Below are positions 1 to 10,983 of a stretch of DNA of 42,963 bases, in pieces. The position numbers and the translations under genes were made by a program. The stretch is from Cladobotryum mycophilum (taxonomy: Eukaryota > Ascomycota > Sordariomycetes > Hypocreales > Hypocreaceae): positions 1 through 42,963 of the forward strand of contig JAVFKD010000005.1 in assembly GCA_036429605.1 (NCBI GenBank). Direction: 5' to 3'. Under the pieces are notes generated by a model. It was not told the origin of the DNA. It saw only the letters and a program-made list of their open reading frames with translations, and ran no database searches. Numbering within the stretch: position 1 is the first letter of the stretch; each line of letters starts with the position of its first letter.

Positions 1-267
1 TAGCTTATCATGTCACTTTGTATATACGCTGATTAATTACACGCTTAATCCAATTGATCTTAATACAATTTACGCAATAATTTAAATGATTTATTTCTAC
101 GCTTAAATAAATATATAAAAAATATCTAGCTTCGATTATCAATTGATCTAATACTTATTTATCTATGCACCTGAACCTTATATATTTTATCGATGGCTAT
201 TGTCTACGACCTCTTACCACTGCTTTTCAACGACTTCTTACCCCTGCATATTCTAGCGCCAAATTTT
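1..267. other. AT-rich intergenic stretch
   Basis: No gene, RNA or clear repeat is visible. It lies downstream of the minus-strand helicase remnant that follows. Confidence 0.5.
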
Positions 268-864
268 TTAATATGGGCACTTCAACGACTTGCTTCCAGT
301 GTCCGTCGCCGCATTCTTATAGTCATAGTCAATGCCCTCTTGTGTATCGCCCTTCTCGTTCCTCTTGGTATCCTCCGCTAATAACTCGGCCTTACTATCC
401 ATGATCATCTTATCCATTGTACCATCTATAGCCATGGTCTCCGATACCCCGTTATCGTCGCCGCGAGCCCTGACAATCCAGTATCTCGCGTATCGTCGTG
501 GCATCCATGTTTGTAGCTGTACGGCGCTGTATTGTGGCCTACCGTCGCTGTGTTGTGACTTTCTCCAGTGGTGTGTGATGTTCTTGGGTGATATTGTGAG
601 ATAGCGGCAAGCATTACAGCTAAACCCGTAATACATATTAAGCATCGGGATCGGCTCGCTCCAGTCATCTGGCAGCTCAATCGTATCTGGATTATTCAGT
701 GATGCCATTTGGAAATAATCTTTTATATCTCTGAGCTATTGCCCTTTTACCTGATGCTCATGACGGAAATGCGACTCAATACTAGCACCCGGTCTTACAG
801 CATATTGGCATACTGTACATAACAAAAGCTGATATTTCTCATTTAGTAGTATATACTTGTCCAT
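268..864 (-). pseudogene. N-terminal remnant of the OrsD/RecQ giant helicase gene
   Basis: Read on the minus strand from an ATG at 862-864, this encodes the same two zinc-finger-like segments as the N-terminus of the intact gene at 37268-41767: a C-x2-C segment followed by 'SIESHFRHEH', then 'FSCNACRYLT' and 'VQLQTW', followed by the shared stretch 'AELLAEDTKRNEKGDTQEG'. Similarity stops near 318, after 'GIDYD', so only about 180 of 1499 codons remain. An in-frame TAG lies at 736-738, in 'VKGQ*LRDIKDYF'; the intact gene reads 'LKGQVLQNIKDYF' there, so the original residue is not certain. No frameshift is seen. This is a truncated, non-functional copy. It has the same orientation as the intact copy 41 kb away. 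Confidence 0.8.
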
Positions 865-1104
865 CTTGTAGTTTATCATGTATTGCCAGTATAATTTCCA
901 AGTAATATCCTATGATTATAGACCCTTTTTAAAATCGCGTTAATGTACGCGACGCAATATCACAAACCAATCTTAGTATAGACTAAAGATCACGTGATAA
1001 GACTTATTTAACCAATCATAAAAGCATAACTATAGCATTAATAATCACTTAATTAATTACTTCAATACTTACTTACTCTATACAATAATTAATAGCATAG
1101 CACG

Positions 1105-1153
1105 GGTTCATTCTTATAAAAATGAATCCTACTCATTCAGATCATAATGAACC
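1105..1153. repeat. Dispersed double-palindrome element (about 50 bp)
   Basis: It begins GGTTCATTC, ends AATGAACC, and has two inner arms, each itself a TTCATTC-n6-GAATGAA-like palindrome. It belongs to the family found in the SNF2 gene's introns and in many intergenic sites of this window. The region 865-1198 around it is AT-rich and otherwise empty; it may be a mutated copy of the repeat at 41985-42235. Confidence 0.75.
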
Positions 1154-1198
1154 TAATATTTATTTATCATTAGTACTGAATATAGAATTATAATACTA

Positions 1199-2152
1199 AA
1201 AGCCATTGCTGAAATTGCTCTGGCTAACCCCAATGGCTTTAACCTAAGTGGGGCGCTCTTAACCCAACGACCAATTAGCATTAGCGTCCAGCTTCAAAGA
1301 ATCCGACTCCAAAGCTCGGGCCACTTTACCCCGGTTTACACCAAATCTTTGGAGTCTAACATCCTGCGAATAATACTTAGGCTATTAATCCCAGTCAAGC
1401 TAGGAAACAGCCTATGCAATAGCTGCGGAGAAAAGGCATCCCTAGGCCACGAAGACGTGTGTAAAGGAGCTAGCCGAAGGTGGATCAACCGCCACAATCA
1501 GATAACCCGTGCCATTTATAAAACACTAGCTAGCCGGGCTAATCTAGAAGTGGAAATCGAACCTTCCCTGACCCCTTATATACCCTCAGGCCCCAAGGAC
1601 CCCCAAGACCCTCAGGACCCTCAGAACCCTCAGAACCCTCAGAACCCTCAGAACCCTCAGGACCCTCTTAGTGCCCCAGGCCCTAGCACCCAAGGCCCTA
1701 GCACCCAAGGCCCTAGACCTCAAGACCCTTCAAAAACCCCTAGGCCCCAGACCCACCAAAAAGCAGATCTAGCTATTACCTTAGGGTCTAGCCGCTATTT
1801 CTACGATATCCAAATCGTAGCTATAAATAAGCCCTCAGCTAGACCCGAGGCTTATAGCACGTTAGCAGAGGCTGCTAAGGAAAAACAGCGCAAGTATGAG
1901 TATTTAGCCCCTTTTTTCAGGCCTATAATTATCTCATCAGGGGGCCTATTCGAAAAAGAGGCTTCTAAGCACTATAAGGAACTGCAGAAGGCTGCAGGGC
2001 CTACAGCAGCTACTTGGATGGATAATCAGATAGGGCTTATTCTGGCTAAGACTAGGGCCCAATCAGCCCTTTCTATAGCTAAGGATATCCCTAGGACTAT
2101 AGAAAAGACCTGGGAAGCTAGAAAAAGTATAAGAAAAACCAAGACTAACTAA
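1199..2152 (+). pseudogene. 3' end of a non-LTR retrotransposon: restriction-like endonuclease domain
   Basis: An open frame runs from about 1199 to the TAA at 2150-2152 without a proper start, so the 5' part (reverse transcriptase) is missing. The C-terminal signature of R2/CRE-type retrotransposons is visible: a C-x2-C-x7-H-x3-C knuckle ('CNSC...GHEDVC'), then R-H-N ('INRHNQI'), then D-x12-D ('ADLAI...YFYDIQIV'), which matches the catalytic layout of the restriction-like endonuclease that nicks the target site. Between knuckle and nuclease lies a Pro-rich linker with tandem 9-bp units (Pro-Gln-Asn/Asp repeats, near 1600-1670). 5' truncation is typical of LINE insertions. Related telomere-targeting elements (Cnl1, MoTeR) sit in telomeric repeats; interstitial TTAGGG repeats lie about 0.5 kb downstream here. 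The family assignment rests on the motif order only. Confidence 0.7.
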
Positions 2153-2159
2153 CTATAGC

Positions 2160-2430
2160 TTATCCTTTTACTATCCTTAATTTCCTTGTTTTTCTTGTTT
2201 TTTCTTCTTTTCTTATTTTTCCCTTATTTTCTCTTATTTTCTCTTATCTTTCTTATTTTCCTTATTTTCCTTATTTTCCTAATTCTCTTTATTTTTCCTT
2301 ATCTTTTCCTTATTTTCTCTTATTTTTCTATTTTTCTTTTATTTTCTTTTTATTCCTTTATACATTCCTTAAATCCCTATTATTTCCTTATAAAAAGCTA
2401 TATAAAAACCCTTATAAAAACAATCTAGCA
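2160..2430. repeat. Pyrimidine-rich low-complexity tract
   Basis: Degenerate repetition of TTATTTTCC/TTTTTCTTA on the plus strand directly after the retrotransposon ORF, perhaps its 3' UTR. A Phe/Leu-rich reading frame through it is an artefact of composition. From 2430 to 2636 there is no gene; two copies of CGGGTTTAACCACGGT occur near 2537-2572. Confidence 0.7.
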
Positions 2431-2636
2431 TAGTGGCTTAGTATAATTAATATAAGAGAAATTAAAACCCTACTACTTCCCTTAAACCCTGCTTTATCGC
2501 TACGCTCCCCTTACCGGGGGCTTAACTGTACGGGTTTAACCACGGTTTCCGGGTTTAACCACGGTAACCAGGTTCGCCCACTTTGTGTAGCTGGGTTTGG
2601 GTTTGTTTTGAGTTTGACCACCGTAAAAGTTAAGAT

Positions 2637-2764
2637 TTAGGGTTAGGGTTTGGTTAGGGTTAAAATAGGTAAAAATATATTATTACTATTTAAGCTAGGG
2701 GCTAGGTTTTTCTGTTTCTTTAAGTAAGAAAACAGAAATCGGGTAGGGTTAGGGTTAGGTTAGG
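2637..2764 (+). repeat. Interstitial telomeric repeats (TTAGGG)
   Basis: Two short runs of the fungal telomere unit occur on the plus strand, at about 2637-2664 and 2744-2764, separated by AT-rich sequence. They contain both perfect TTAGGG units and slips (TTAGG, TTTGG). They support a subtelomeric or former chromosome-end location and lie between the retrotransposon remnant and the pogo-like element. Confidence 0.8.
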
Positions 2765-2838
2765 CTTTGTATAATAGAGCGGTTAACTTCTTACTTTTAC
2801 TTATTTAAATTATTTTATTGTATTTTTATTTATGTATA

Positions 2839-2892
2839 ACGTATTCCATAAGCGAGTGTGCCACACAAGCGAGTGTGCCACCCTCCACCACC
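2839..2892 (+). repeat. Left terminal inverted repeat of the pogo-like element
   Basis: Starts ACGTATTCCATAAGCGAG; mirrored at 4655-4708 with only two mismatches near the inner end. Contains two direct copies of AAGCGAGTGTGCCA. Confidence 0.92.
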
Positions 2893-2937
2893 ACATCTAC
2901 CTCTATCACAATATGTTAAATTCCTCAACGATCTTGA

Positions 2938-4550
2938 ATGGCATTACCTTCGTATGAAAGTAGAGTTATTATAGCTCTTGAAGCTCTTAAAAAAGACCCA
3001 GATTTAAGTCTTAGAGCTGCAGAAAAGATCTATAACGTCAATCGCATGACTTTAAGTCGGCGTCGCGCTGGACAGCCTTCACGATGCGATACAAGAGCCA
3101 ATTCGATGAATCTTACAGAATTAGAAGAAGAGGCTATACTTGAGCATATAATCGACCTATCTGCGCGATCATTTCCTCCTAGATTGTGTGGTGTTGAAGA
3201 AATGGCCAATCATCTACTGCGCGTACGCGACGCGCTACCAGTTGGCAAAAACTGGGCATCAAACTTCGTCAAACGCCAACCAAAGCTCCGTACACGCTGG
3301 GCTCGCAAATATGATTATCAAAGAGCTAAATGCGAAGACCCAACACTTATCAGCGCTTGGTTTAAGCTTATACAGAATATCAAGGCTAAATATGGGGTCC
3401 TTGACGATGATCTTTATAACTTTGATGAGACTGGCTTTATGATGGGTATTATCTTTTCAGGCATGGTAGTCACAACTTCAGAAGGCCGTACAAAGGCTAA
3501 ATTATCCCAGCCTGGCAATCGGGAATGGGCAACTGTGATCCAAGGCATCAATGGAATGGGTTGGGTAATACCGCCATTTATTATCCTTGCTGCACAATAT
3601 CATCTTGAGAATTGGTATCGAGAGTGTAATCTTCCAGCAGATTGGCGCATTGCAACAACAGAGAATGGCTGGACTACCAATGAGGTTGGCTTAGATTGGA
3701 TTAAGCATTTTGATCATCACACAGCTTCTCGTACGAAAGGGATCTATCGAATGCTTATCCTTAATGGTCATAAGAGCCATCACTCAACGGCATTTGAGCT
3801 CTATTGCAAAGAGCATAAGATTATTACAGTCTGTATGCCTCCTCATTCCTCGCATCTCCTTCAGCCATTAGATGTTGGTTGCTTTAGGCCATTAAAGCAA
3901 GCATACGGTCGATAAATTGAGAAGTTAATGCGTATGCATATTACACACATTAGCAAGCTTGAGTTTCTCTGCGCCTTTCATACAGCATTTTTTGCTACGA
4001 TTAACGAGAAGAATATTAAAGGAGGTTTTAAAGGAGCTGGTCTATTACCATTTAATCCGCAGAGTGTTCTTTCAATGCTTGATATAGAGTTACGAACATC
4101 AACACCTCCGGAAACACTGCCTCAACCTATACAGCCTTGGGTCTCCAAAACGCCAAAGAACGTGCATGAGGCTACCTCACAGTCAAAGCATATAAAGAAT
4201 TGTATCTCTGCTCATCAAAATAGCTCTCCAACTATAATGTTAACTGCAATTGATCAATTTGCAAAGGGTACAACGGCAATCATGCATCAAGTGGCACTTT
4301 TACGCGAAGAGGTCTCCGAACTTCGTGCAGCAAATGAGGCATTAAGCAAGCGCCGCAGAGCAAAAAAACTCGCATACGACTTGGAGGCACACTTACTGTT
4401 CAAGAAGGAATCGATCAATTGGATCAAAGGGATATAAATGAGCAAATTGAGCAGGAGGGGCGGCAAAGAGGGTCTGCTCGTACGAAGGCTTCGCGCTGTA
4501 GCAAGTGCAGCAAGACTGGCCATAATGTGCGAACCTGTAAGAAAGTATAA
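2938..4550 (+). pseudogene. pogo/Fot1-like DD35D transposase (inactivated)
   Basis: The start ATG at 2938 opens an N-terminal helix-turn-helix region ('LRAAEKIYNVNRMTLSRR') and a CENP-B-like second DNA-binding part, then the DDE catalytic domain: Asp163 in 'YNFDETGF', Asn276 in 'LILNGHKSH' where the family has Asp, and Asp312 in 'LQPLDVGCF', giving the D-D35D spacing. The Asp-to-Asn change (GAT to AAT) would abolish metal binding. An in-frame TAA at 3913-3915 follows 'QAYGR', probably former CAA. A further shift in the A7 run near 4370 leads into the frame that ends in a zinc knuckle ('CSKCSKTGHNVRTC') and TAA at 4548-4550. The TAA and the Asn are both transitions at CpA (one on each strand), as RIP makes. 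Confidence 0.88.
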
Positions 4551-4654
4551 CTAAGTAAAAGATATGATTATCTTCTTTTGATACTATTATAATAACTAGA
4601 TATTTAATATAGATTGAGAAGTGTTAAGAGCTGACTTTGTTTTTTTCTACACGA

Positions 4655-4708
4655 GGTGGTGAGGGGTGGCACACTCGCTTGTGTGGCACACTCGCTTATG
4701 GAATACGT
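4655..4708 (-). repeat. Right terminal inverted repeat of the pogo-like element
   Basis: Reverse complement of 2839-2892; ends GGAATACGT, followed by the TA target duplication. Confidence 0.92.
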
Positions 4709-4763
4709 TAATAGTATATTTATCCTAGCTTTTTCTTTTTCTTTTATTTTAATTAATTAATTC

Positions 4764-5205
4764 ATATAACAACCCGACCTTGCACTTATATCATTAACCA
4801 AGAATGGACCCACTTTTAGTGACACTTATGCAAGCTATTGATTAGAACGCCGTTACGGTAAAACCACGGATGATCTAACCAATTACAATCAGCTCGAACG
4901 AGATCGAGTCAAGCAAGTTCGATAGCTTAAATATAATCGGTTCAATCTATTACAACTACTAGATCATTGGTTCATTCTTATGAGAATAGAACCTTACATT
5001 CGTTCAGACTATAATAAACTTAACTATTATATATACTAGCCTATATCTCTTTTATATATCTAATTAGTTATTAATATAATTGTTTACTATTAGCACCTAA
5101 TACTTAAACTGTAACACTTTATCTTATTGTTTAATACTGCTTTAATCCACTGCTAATATTAAACCACGATTTAAATTATTCTAGTTAAGAAACGCCCAAA
5201 ACGTT
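4764..5205 (+). repeat. AT-rich dispersed repeat, copy A
   Basis: Non-coding repeat of about 440 bp that starts near TATAACAACCCGACC and contains 'CCAAGAATGGACCCA' and, in its middle, a double-palindrome element at 4969-5020. The same order of landmarks recurs at 42252-42690 in the same orientation and, inverted, at 5347-5803. It may be a non-autonomous element or a solo terminal repeat; no coding sequence is present. Confidence 0.75.
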
Positions 5206-5346
5206 ACAATTTATTATTAATTTATTTATACACTTAGATTCTAGACTAAATTAACCTTATATAAATACTTTAAAATATATTAATAACCTAGATATTAAGT
5301 AATGTATTATTAATAGCCATTGTATAATATTTTAGCCGCTTTTTAA

Positions 5347-5803
5347 TGAAACATAATTTAAATCGTGGTTTAATATTAGTAATGAATCAGACTGATATTA
5401 AGCAATAAGGTAAAGTATTATAGTTTAGGTATCGGGTACTGATGGTGAACAATGTTAATTAACGACTGACTAAATACCAAAAAGAGTTATAAAAGCTAGT
5501 GTATATAGTAACTAGGTTCATTATGATCTAAATGAATATAACGTTCTATTCTCATAGGAATGAACTAATTATCTAGTAGTCGTGATAGATCGAGTCGATT
5601 ATATTCGAGCAATTATATATACTCTAGTCGATTCTATTCGAGCCGTTGAGTTTGCTTAAGTTAATCTCGTTCGAGCTAATCATAACTGGCCAAATCGCCT
5701 AAACCTTTGCTATAATTATATTCCAATCAATAGCTTACACAAGCCTCACTAAAAGTAAGTCTATTCTTGGTTGATTATATAAGTACAAGATCGGGTTATT
5801 ATA
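5347..5803 (-). repeat. AT-rich dispersed repeat, copy B (inverted)
   Basis: Reverse-complement copy of 4764-5205, separated from it by a spacer of about 140 bp, so that 4764-5803 forms one large inverted repeat. It contains a double-palindrome element at 5515-5566. Many differences from copy A are transitions, giving an AT-shifted sequence. Confidence 0.72.
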
Positions 5804-5999
5804 CGCTACTTTATAAAGGTTACCCGGGACTAGCCGAAGTTTTAGGCTATTATGTTTTCTTTTATTATGATATTTTTTTTACTATTATACTATAATAAAT
5901 CTTATGTATTTTTTAAATTATAATCATAAACTTATATACGATATATCCTATTTGTTATATACTAAATTACTTAAATTCTCATATTGAATATTAATAATA

Positions 6000-6330
6000 A
6001 ATTAAACTAAAATTAAACAATAGGTTTAAAGTATTACAGTTTAGGTATTAGGTACTAATAGTAAATAATTAGATTAATAACTAATTAAATATATAAAAGA
6101 CCTTTTTAACTTATTATATAGAATAGTTAGTTTTATTATAATCTAAATAAATATAAACTTTATTCTTATAGGAATAAACTAATTATCTTTTTGTTATAAT
6201 AGATCCAGTCGATCCTATTTAAGTTGTTTATTATTACTTACTTTACCTAAGGCTTTACTATCATTGTGTTCTAATCCGTAGCTTACATAACTATCACTAA
6301 CAGTGGGTCCATTTGCCCTACCTAATATAA
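6000..6330 (-). repeat. AT-rich dispersed repeat, copy C (partial, inverted)
   Basis: Recognised by the order of copy B landmarks: 'GTTTAGGTATTAGGTACTAATAG', a heavily AT-shifted double palindrome at about 6132-6182, and the end near 'AGTGGGTCCATTTGCC'. The most decayed of the four. A further double palindrome follows at about 6360-6409. Confidence 0.6.
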
Positions 6331-6486
6331 CTGCAAGCTCAGTTCGTTACATAGCATAGCTTCATTCTTATCAGAATAAGCCTCCTACTCATTTACATCA
6401 GAATGAACCCAGCCGCTTCTATATACCAATCTGCGCCTATCACCCTCCCTCGTGTATTTTAGCCGGTTGTTTGTGTGCTTGTTCAC

Positions 6487-6745
6487 CTAGCTGTTGTAGA
6501 ATAACCGCCGCCATAACGTTCGCATGAACGCACCTGACCCCCCGAGCCGAGCCCCTAACCCGAGCCAGAGCATATACTCTCGCATCGTCTTGAACGACTG
6601 CTGGAAATGCTCAGAGAACCACTTCGTCCGTCCCCGCCGCCTGTATGCCCCGTAGCACGCCGGTATCACCATGTCCGGGAACTTGTATTCCCCTTTCTCT
6701 TTTGCCTCCGGGTCTATTGCATGGAATATGAGCTAGAACCCGCCC
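6487..6745 (-). pseudogene. Unrecognised coding relic, possibly of a transposon
   Basis: A minus-strand frame of about 80 codons reads as ordinary protein ('PDMVIPACYGAYRRRGRTKW' then 'FSEHFQQSFKTMREYMLW') and ends in TAG at the 6487 side. Upstream in the same frame a TAG interrupts 'F*LIFHAIDPEA' near 6735, again compatible with a former CAG. I do not recognise the family. No start or promoter is visible and the flanks are AT-rich repeats, so it is a fragment. The flank 6746-7063 has no gene; it contains imperfect copies of a CTGGAACGGGGC-like motif, one inverted (near 6740, 6787 and 6851). Confidence 0.4.
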
Positions 6746-7063
6746 CGTTCCGCGTTTTCTTACTTTACCCAACTAGGCAATAAGCTGGAACGGGGCGCGT
6801 TTCGGGGCAAGAGATACAGGGGAGAAGGTCATAGAAGCTGATTGGCGTAAAAGCTAGAATGGGCCACGTTCTGGTAGGGACTTACTAAGTAATAGAGTTT
6901 GCCGTTCGATTTTTATAGGAACAAATTTGCCCGGAAGATATTGCATAGAAACAAAACTAGTTTTATTCTAAACTAGCATAACTGGTAAAAGCCGCATTAC
7001 CAATACCCGATTAGACACAGATCCAATAGCAACTGTGGTCCCAAACACTGCTAATACTCTTAG

Positions 7064-10000
7064 TCAATGCTCTAGAGGTAACCAAATCAGAGGGTTATTA
7101 TCTCTTATGATCCATGTACCGTCAGAACTTATAGTATAGCCGTAGATATCCATATCTTGTAAAGATACTTTAGCTGATACCTTAATAATAGACGTATCTA
7201 TTCTTAGGATACCAATTTCAGTAATAAGACACGAGTTATCTATTGGATCAAATTTCAAGTATTTTATAGGCCAACTGAAATCTAGAATTTGAAGGCAGTT
7301 ACCTAAGTTTATATCCCAGATTCTGACTGTGTTATCGTGTGAACCTGAGGCAAGCCGCTGGCCATCAGGTGAGAACATAACTGAGTATATGTGACTATTA
7401 TGGCCCTCAAGAGTCTGAAGATAGTTGCTTAACTTTGTCTCCCAGATTCTGATTGTCCTATCTTGTGAACCTGAGGCGAGCCGCTGGCTATTAGGTGAGA
7501 ATATAACTGAGTATACTGAACTATAATGGCCTTTAAGAGTCTGAAGACAATTACCCGAGTTTGTATCCCAGATTCTGACTGTCTTATCTTCTGAACCTGA
7601 GGCGAGCCACTGGCCATCAGGTGAGAACATAACTGAGTATATCCGACTATTATGGCCCTCAAGAGTCTGAAGACAGGTGCCTGAGTTTGCATCCTAGATT
7701 CTGACCGTGTTATCTTCTGAACCTGAGGCGAGCCACTGGCCATTATATGAGAACATAACTGACCACAACGAAGCATTATGGCCCTTAAGAGTCTGAAGAT
7801 AGCTGCCTGAGTTTGTATCCCAGATTCTGACTATCTTATCATATGAACCTGAGGCGAGCCGCTGGCTATCAGGCGAGAACACAACCGAGTGTATAGAAAA
7901 ATCATGGCCCTTAAGAGTCTGAAGACAGTTGCCTGAGTTTGTATCCCAGATTCTGATTGTCTTATCGAGTGAACCTGAGGCGAGCCGCTGGCCATCAGGT
8001 GAGAACATAACTGAGTTTAACGAATCATTATGGCCCTTAAGAGTCTGAAGGCCGCTGCCTAAGTTTGCATCCCAGATTCTGATTGTCTTATCTTCTGAAC
8101 CTGAGGCGAGCCACTGGCCATCAGGTGAGAACATAACTGAGCATACCGAATCATTATGGCCCTCGAGAGTCTGAAGACAATTGCCTGAGTTTGTATCCCA
8201 GATTCTGATTGTCTTATCGTGTGAACCTGAGGCGAGCCGCTGGCTATCAGGCGAGAACACAACCGAGTGTATAGAAAAATCATGGCCCTCAAGAGTCTGA
8301 AGACAATTGCCTGAGTTTGTATCCCAGATTCTGATTGTCTTATCGTGTGATCCTAAGGCGAGCCGCTGGCCATCAGGTGAGAACGCAACTGAGTGTACCG
8401 CATTATCATGGCCCTCAAGAGTCTGAAGACAGCTGCCTGAGTTTGCATCCCAGATTCTGACTATCTCATCATATGAACCTGAGGCGAGCCGCTGGCCATC
8501 AGGTGAGAACGCAACTGAGTATACCGTATTATCATGGCCCTCGAGAGTCTAAAGACAGCTGCCTAAGTTTGTATCCCAGATTCTGACTATCTTATCATAT
8601 GAACCTAAGGCGAGCCGCTGGCCATCAGGTGAGAACATAACTGAGTATATCCGACTATTATGGCCCTCAAGAGTCTGAAAACAGCTGCCTGAGTTTGCAT
8701 CCCAGATTCTGACTATCTTATCATATGAACCTGAGGCGAGCCGCTGGCCATCAGGTGAGAACGCAACTGAGTGTACCGCATTATCATGGCCCTCGAGAGT
8801 CTGAAGACAGCTGCCTGAGTTTGCATCCCAGATTCTGATTGTGTTATCATATGAACCTGAGGCGAGCCGCTGGCCATCAGGTGAGAACATAACTGAGTAT
8901 ATCTAACTATTATAGCCCTCAAGAGTCTGAAGACAGGCGTTCCAGTCCTTTTCTACAATCGGCGCCAAGAGTATCCATGTTAGCTCCTCGCCCTTGAATA
9001 TGCTCCGTATTTTGCTCTGCTCGGGACTAAAGATAAGGGCAGACACGTATGCTTGAAGTGGCGTGTGCTCAATCACCCAACCATTTCGAGAAATAAATCG
9101 CCAAGCATCTTATACTAAGCTTAATATTTGGCTTTAAGGCATTTGTTCCTGCTCTAGTTAGTTTATATTAAACCCTAATTTGATTAGATAAAAACCAACC
9201 GCCAATAGGTCTTTAAGTCTTGTTATTGACAGAATGCCTTTCGATACACTTCGTAGAAGACTTAAAGCCTCTAGCCAGTGGAGAAAATGATAATGCAGGA
9301 ACATATCAATTAAGCCACCTTCTTCGAAGACTTCCGTCACATTTTGGCTAGGACTACAGTCTTGGAGATGGTCAATCCAGTAAATGCATAAATACATCAC
9401 TGCGGCTAGCGGATCCGGATTAGGCTGCTGGACCTGGTCGATGTGATATCCTAGAGAACTTAAGTTATAGATGTCGCGGCGTAAAGTGTCGTTCATGACT
9501 TGAAGCGATTGTGAAAACATAGTATAATGAATGTCTTGAAAACTAGAAGAAGAGATGGCAGCCCAAGCCCTATCCATAGTTAAGTGATCTTTCGCTGATT
9601 GGTGGACGAAATAGATCGTGTCACCACGAATGGTCAGAAATGAGCCGCATAAGTTTATAACCTCCTGGAATGGGGCAACATCTGTGATGTCTTCGAAAAA
9701 GCCGTCAGGTCTTCCAATAAGAGAATAGAGCTCATGAAGAGCAACAGGCCGGTAGACAGTCGCTACTACAGTAAGAATTTGTTTACAGAGGGAAACATCC
9801 TCATCATCGTCCATGTTAAGTATCTAGTCCAGCATTCGCTTATATAAAGAATCAAGGCCTGGTGGGAAGGCCTAAAGCTTTGCAACCGCCTTCCGGCTTG
9901 TGAATTTCTCGAGATTTTGACAAACCAAGGCCACCCAGAGAAATGTATTAGTAGCATTAGAAACCAAGTATTGTTCGATAGTATCTCGTGTTACAATATT

Positions 10001-10807
10001 GTATTTCTTTTGCTGCTGTAGGAGCTTCACCTTATGCCGGATATAAGTCTGAACAGCGGCAGAGATTAAATTCTCATTCAGCTCAAGGCATATTCTGATT
10101 TTCTGGTCGGTATTTTCGAGCTTCTCTTCAATGCTAGGCCAGTTACGACTTGATACAATCCACTTAGCTTGAGAGGAGGAGCGGGCCTAGGAAATAAAGT
10201 CCAGAAGTCATGGAAGTTCCTCCGTACACTCATTAAGAGCGTCAATAACACATATAATATCTCCAAGCTCAGGATCCTTAAGTATCGCTATTAGTATCTT
10301 AGATAGCGCTATCCAGGCATTTTCATCTTCAAAAAGTTGTTTGCCCGCGTGATTATACCTCTCTCGAACATGAGAGATAAGCGACGGCTGTTGAACTATA
10401 AGGCTGAAGATAAGTCCTCGCAGTACAGCGGTAGCCTTTCTCAGCCTTGGCTCAGTTGCCTGGCAGAAGAAGTACGACAGGCGATATCGTGCAAGCTTCT
10501 TCATCTCATCAATAATGCCGCATAGCAACATTGTCTTTCCCTTGCCAGGGTCTCCCTTGATCCAGAGTAGCCAATACTGCGGATCTTCAAGCCATGTTCG
10601 GAAGTCGGTATGTTCGAGGATCCAGCAATACGAGTCTCTAAGCAGGCCGCCTTTGATCTGCTCAATGCGCGCCTTGTCATCGCGGGGATCAGTAAGTCGT
10701 AAATCAGCTAGGCATTGGTCTATTATTTGATGAGATACGTAATTGTGAATATCGCCCTGATAGATCGTGGTATTATTGCCAAATTGATTATTTGTAATAT
10801 TACGCTG
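7064..10807 (-). pseudogene. NACHT-WD40 fungal NLR (STAND) protein, nonsense-riddled
   Basis: A single minus-strand frame of about 1248 codons with no frameshift. Order: a short 'NNQFGNNTTIYQGDIHNY' segment (residues 6-23) like the linkers that precede NACHT domains in fungal NLRs; NACHT NTPase with Walker A 'GDPGKGKT' (from residue 85) and Walker B 'ICVIDALNE' (about 183); a helical region; 13 WD40 repeats; and a C-terminal cap ('NPLIWLPLEH'). Such proteins sense non-self and trigger heterokaryon-incompatibility-type cell death. The N-terminal effector domain is absent; a MULE begins 177 bp upstream. Ten in-frame stops: TGA 10208, TAG 10187, TAG 9872, TAG 9824, TAA 9158, TAA 9134, TAA 9110, TAG 8903, TAG 8549, TAG 7694 (lowest coordinates). 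Several sit where the family or sister repeats have Gln or Trp. Confidence 0.9.
7290..8936 (-). repeat. Array of 13 WD40 repeats, 126-bp unit
   Basis: Thirteen 42-codon units repeat with a period of 126 bp (anchor GCGAGCCGCTGGCC at 7352, 7478 and so on to 8862). The core 'SPDGQRLASGS' and 'IRIWDTNSGNCLQTLEGH' are nearly constant. Differences concentrate in the three residues after GH and the next positions (YSS-VY, NSH-IY, DFS-IH, NDS-LN, NAS-LW, DNA-VH, NSR-IY). Several other differences are CA-to-TA on the coding strand (Ser to Leu, His to Tyr, Gln to stop) or TGG to TAG, the pattern of RIP. A high-identity array of this kind evolves by unequal exchange in NLRs. Confidence 0.92.
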
Positions 10808-10983
10808 CTATGATGTTATCGAATTCGCTATAGTTAAAAGGCTTTACAAGGGTAAATATTAGAAAATACAATAGTCATGACTGGAGATATTTTGAGTATA
10901 GGTGTAAGAAACATATTGGGCTGGAAGCTGGCCCAGCCCCTCACTTCACCGAAATATTCTTACCTAATCAACTACTTTAGTAC

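Larger units (their letters stand above)
2839..4708 (+). mobile_element. Complete pogo/Fot1-like DNA transposon, 1870 bp
   Basis: The element is bounded by inverted repeats of about 54 bp (2839-2892 and 4655-4708, 52 of 54 positions matching) and flanked by TA on both sides (2837-2838 and 4709-4710), the target duplication of the Tc1/mariner/pogo superfamily. Each terminal repeat contains the 14-mer AAGCGAGTGTGCCA twice, a possible double binding site for the transposase. It carries a single transposase gene, now mutated. Well-preserved ends suggest a fairly recent insertion or recent mobility in trans. Confidence 0.92.

Noticed and set aside
2186..2428. Phe/Leu-rich small membrane protein
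   Set aside because: Direct product of the T-rich low-complexity tract.
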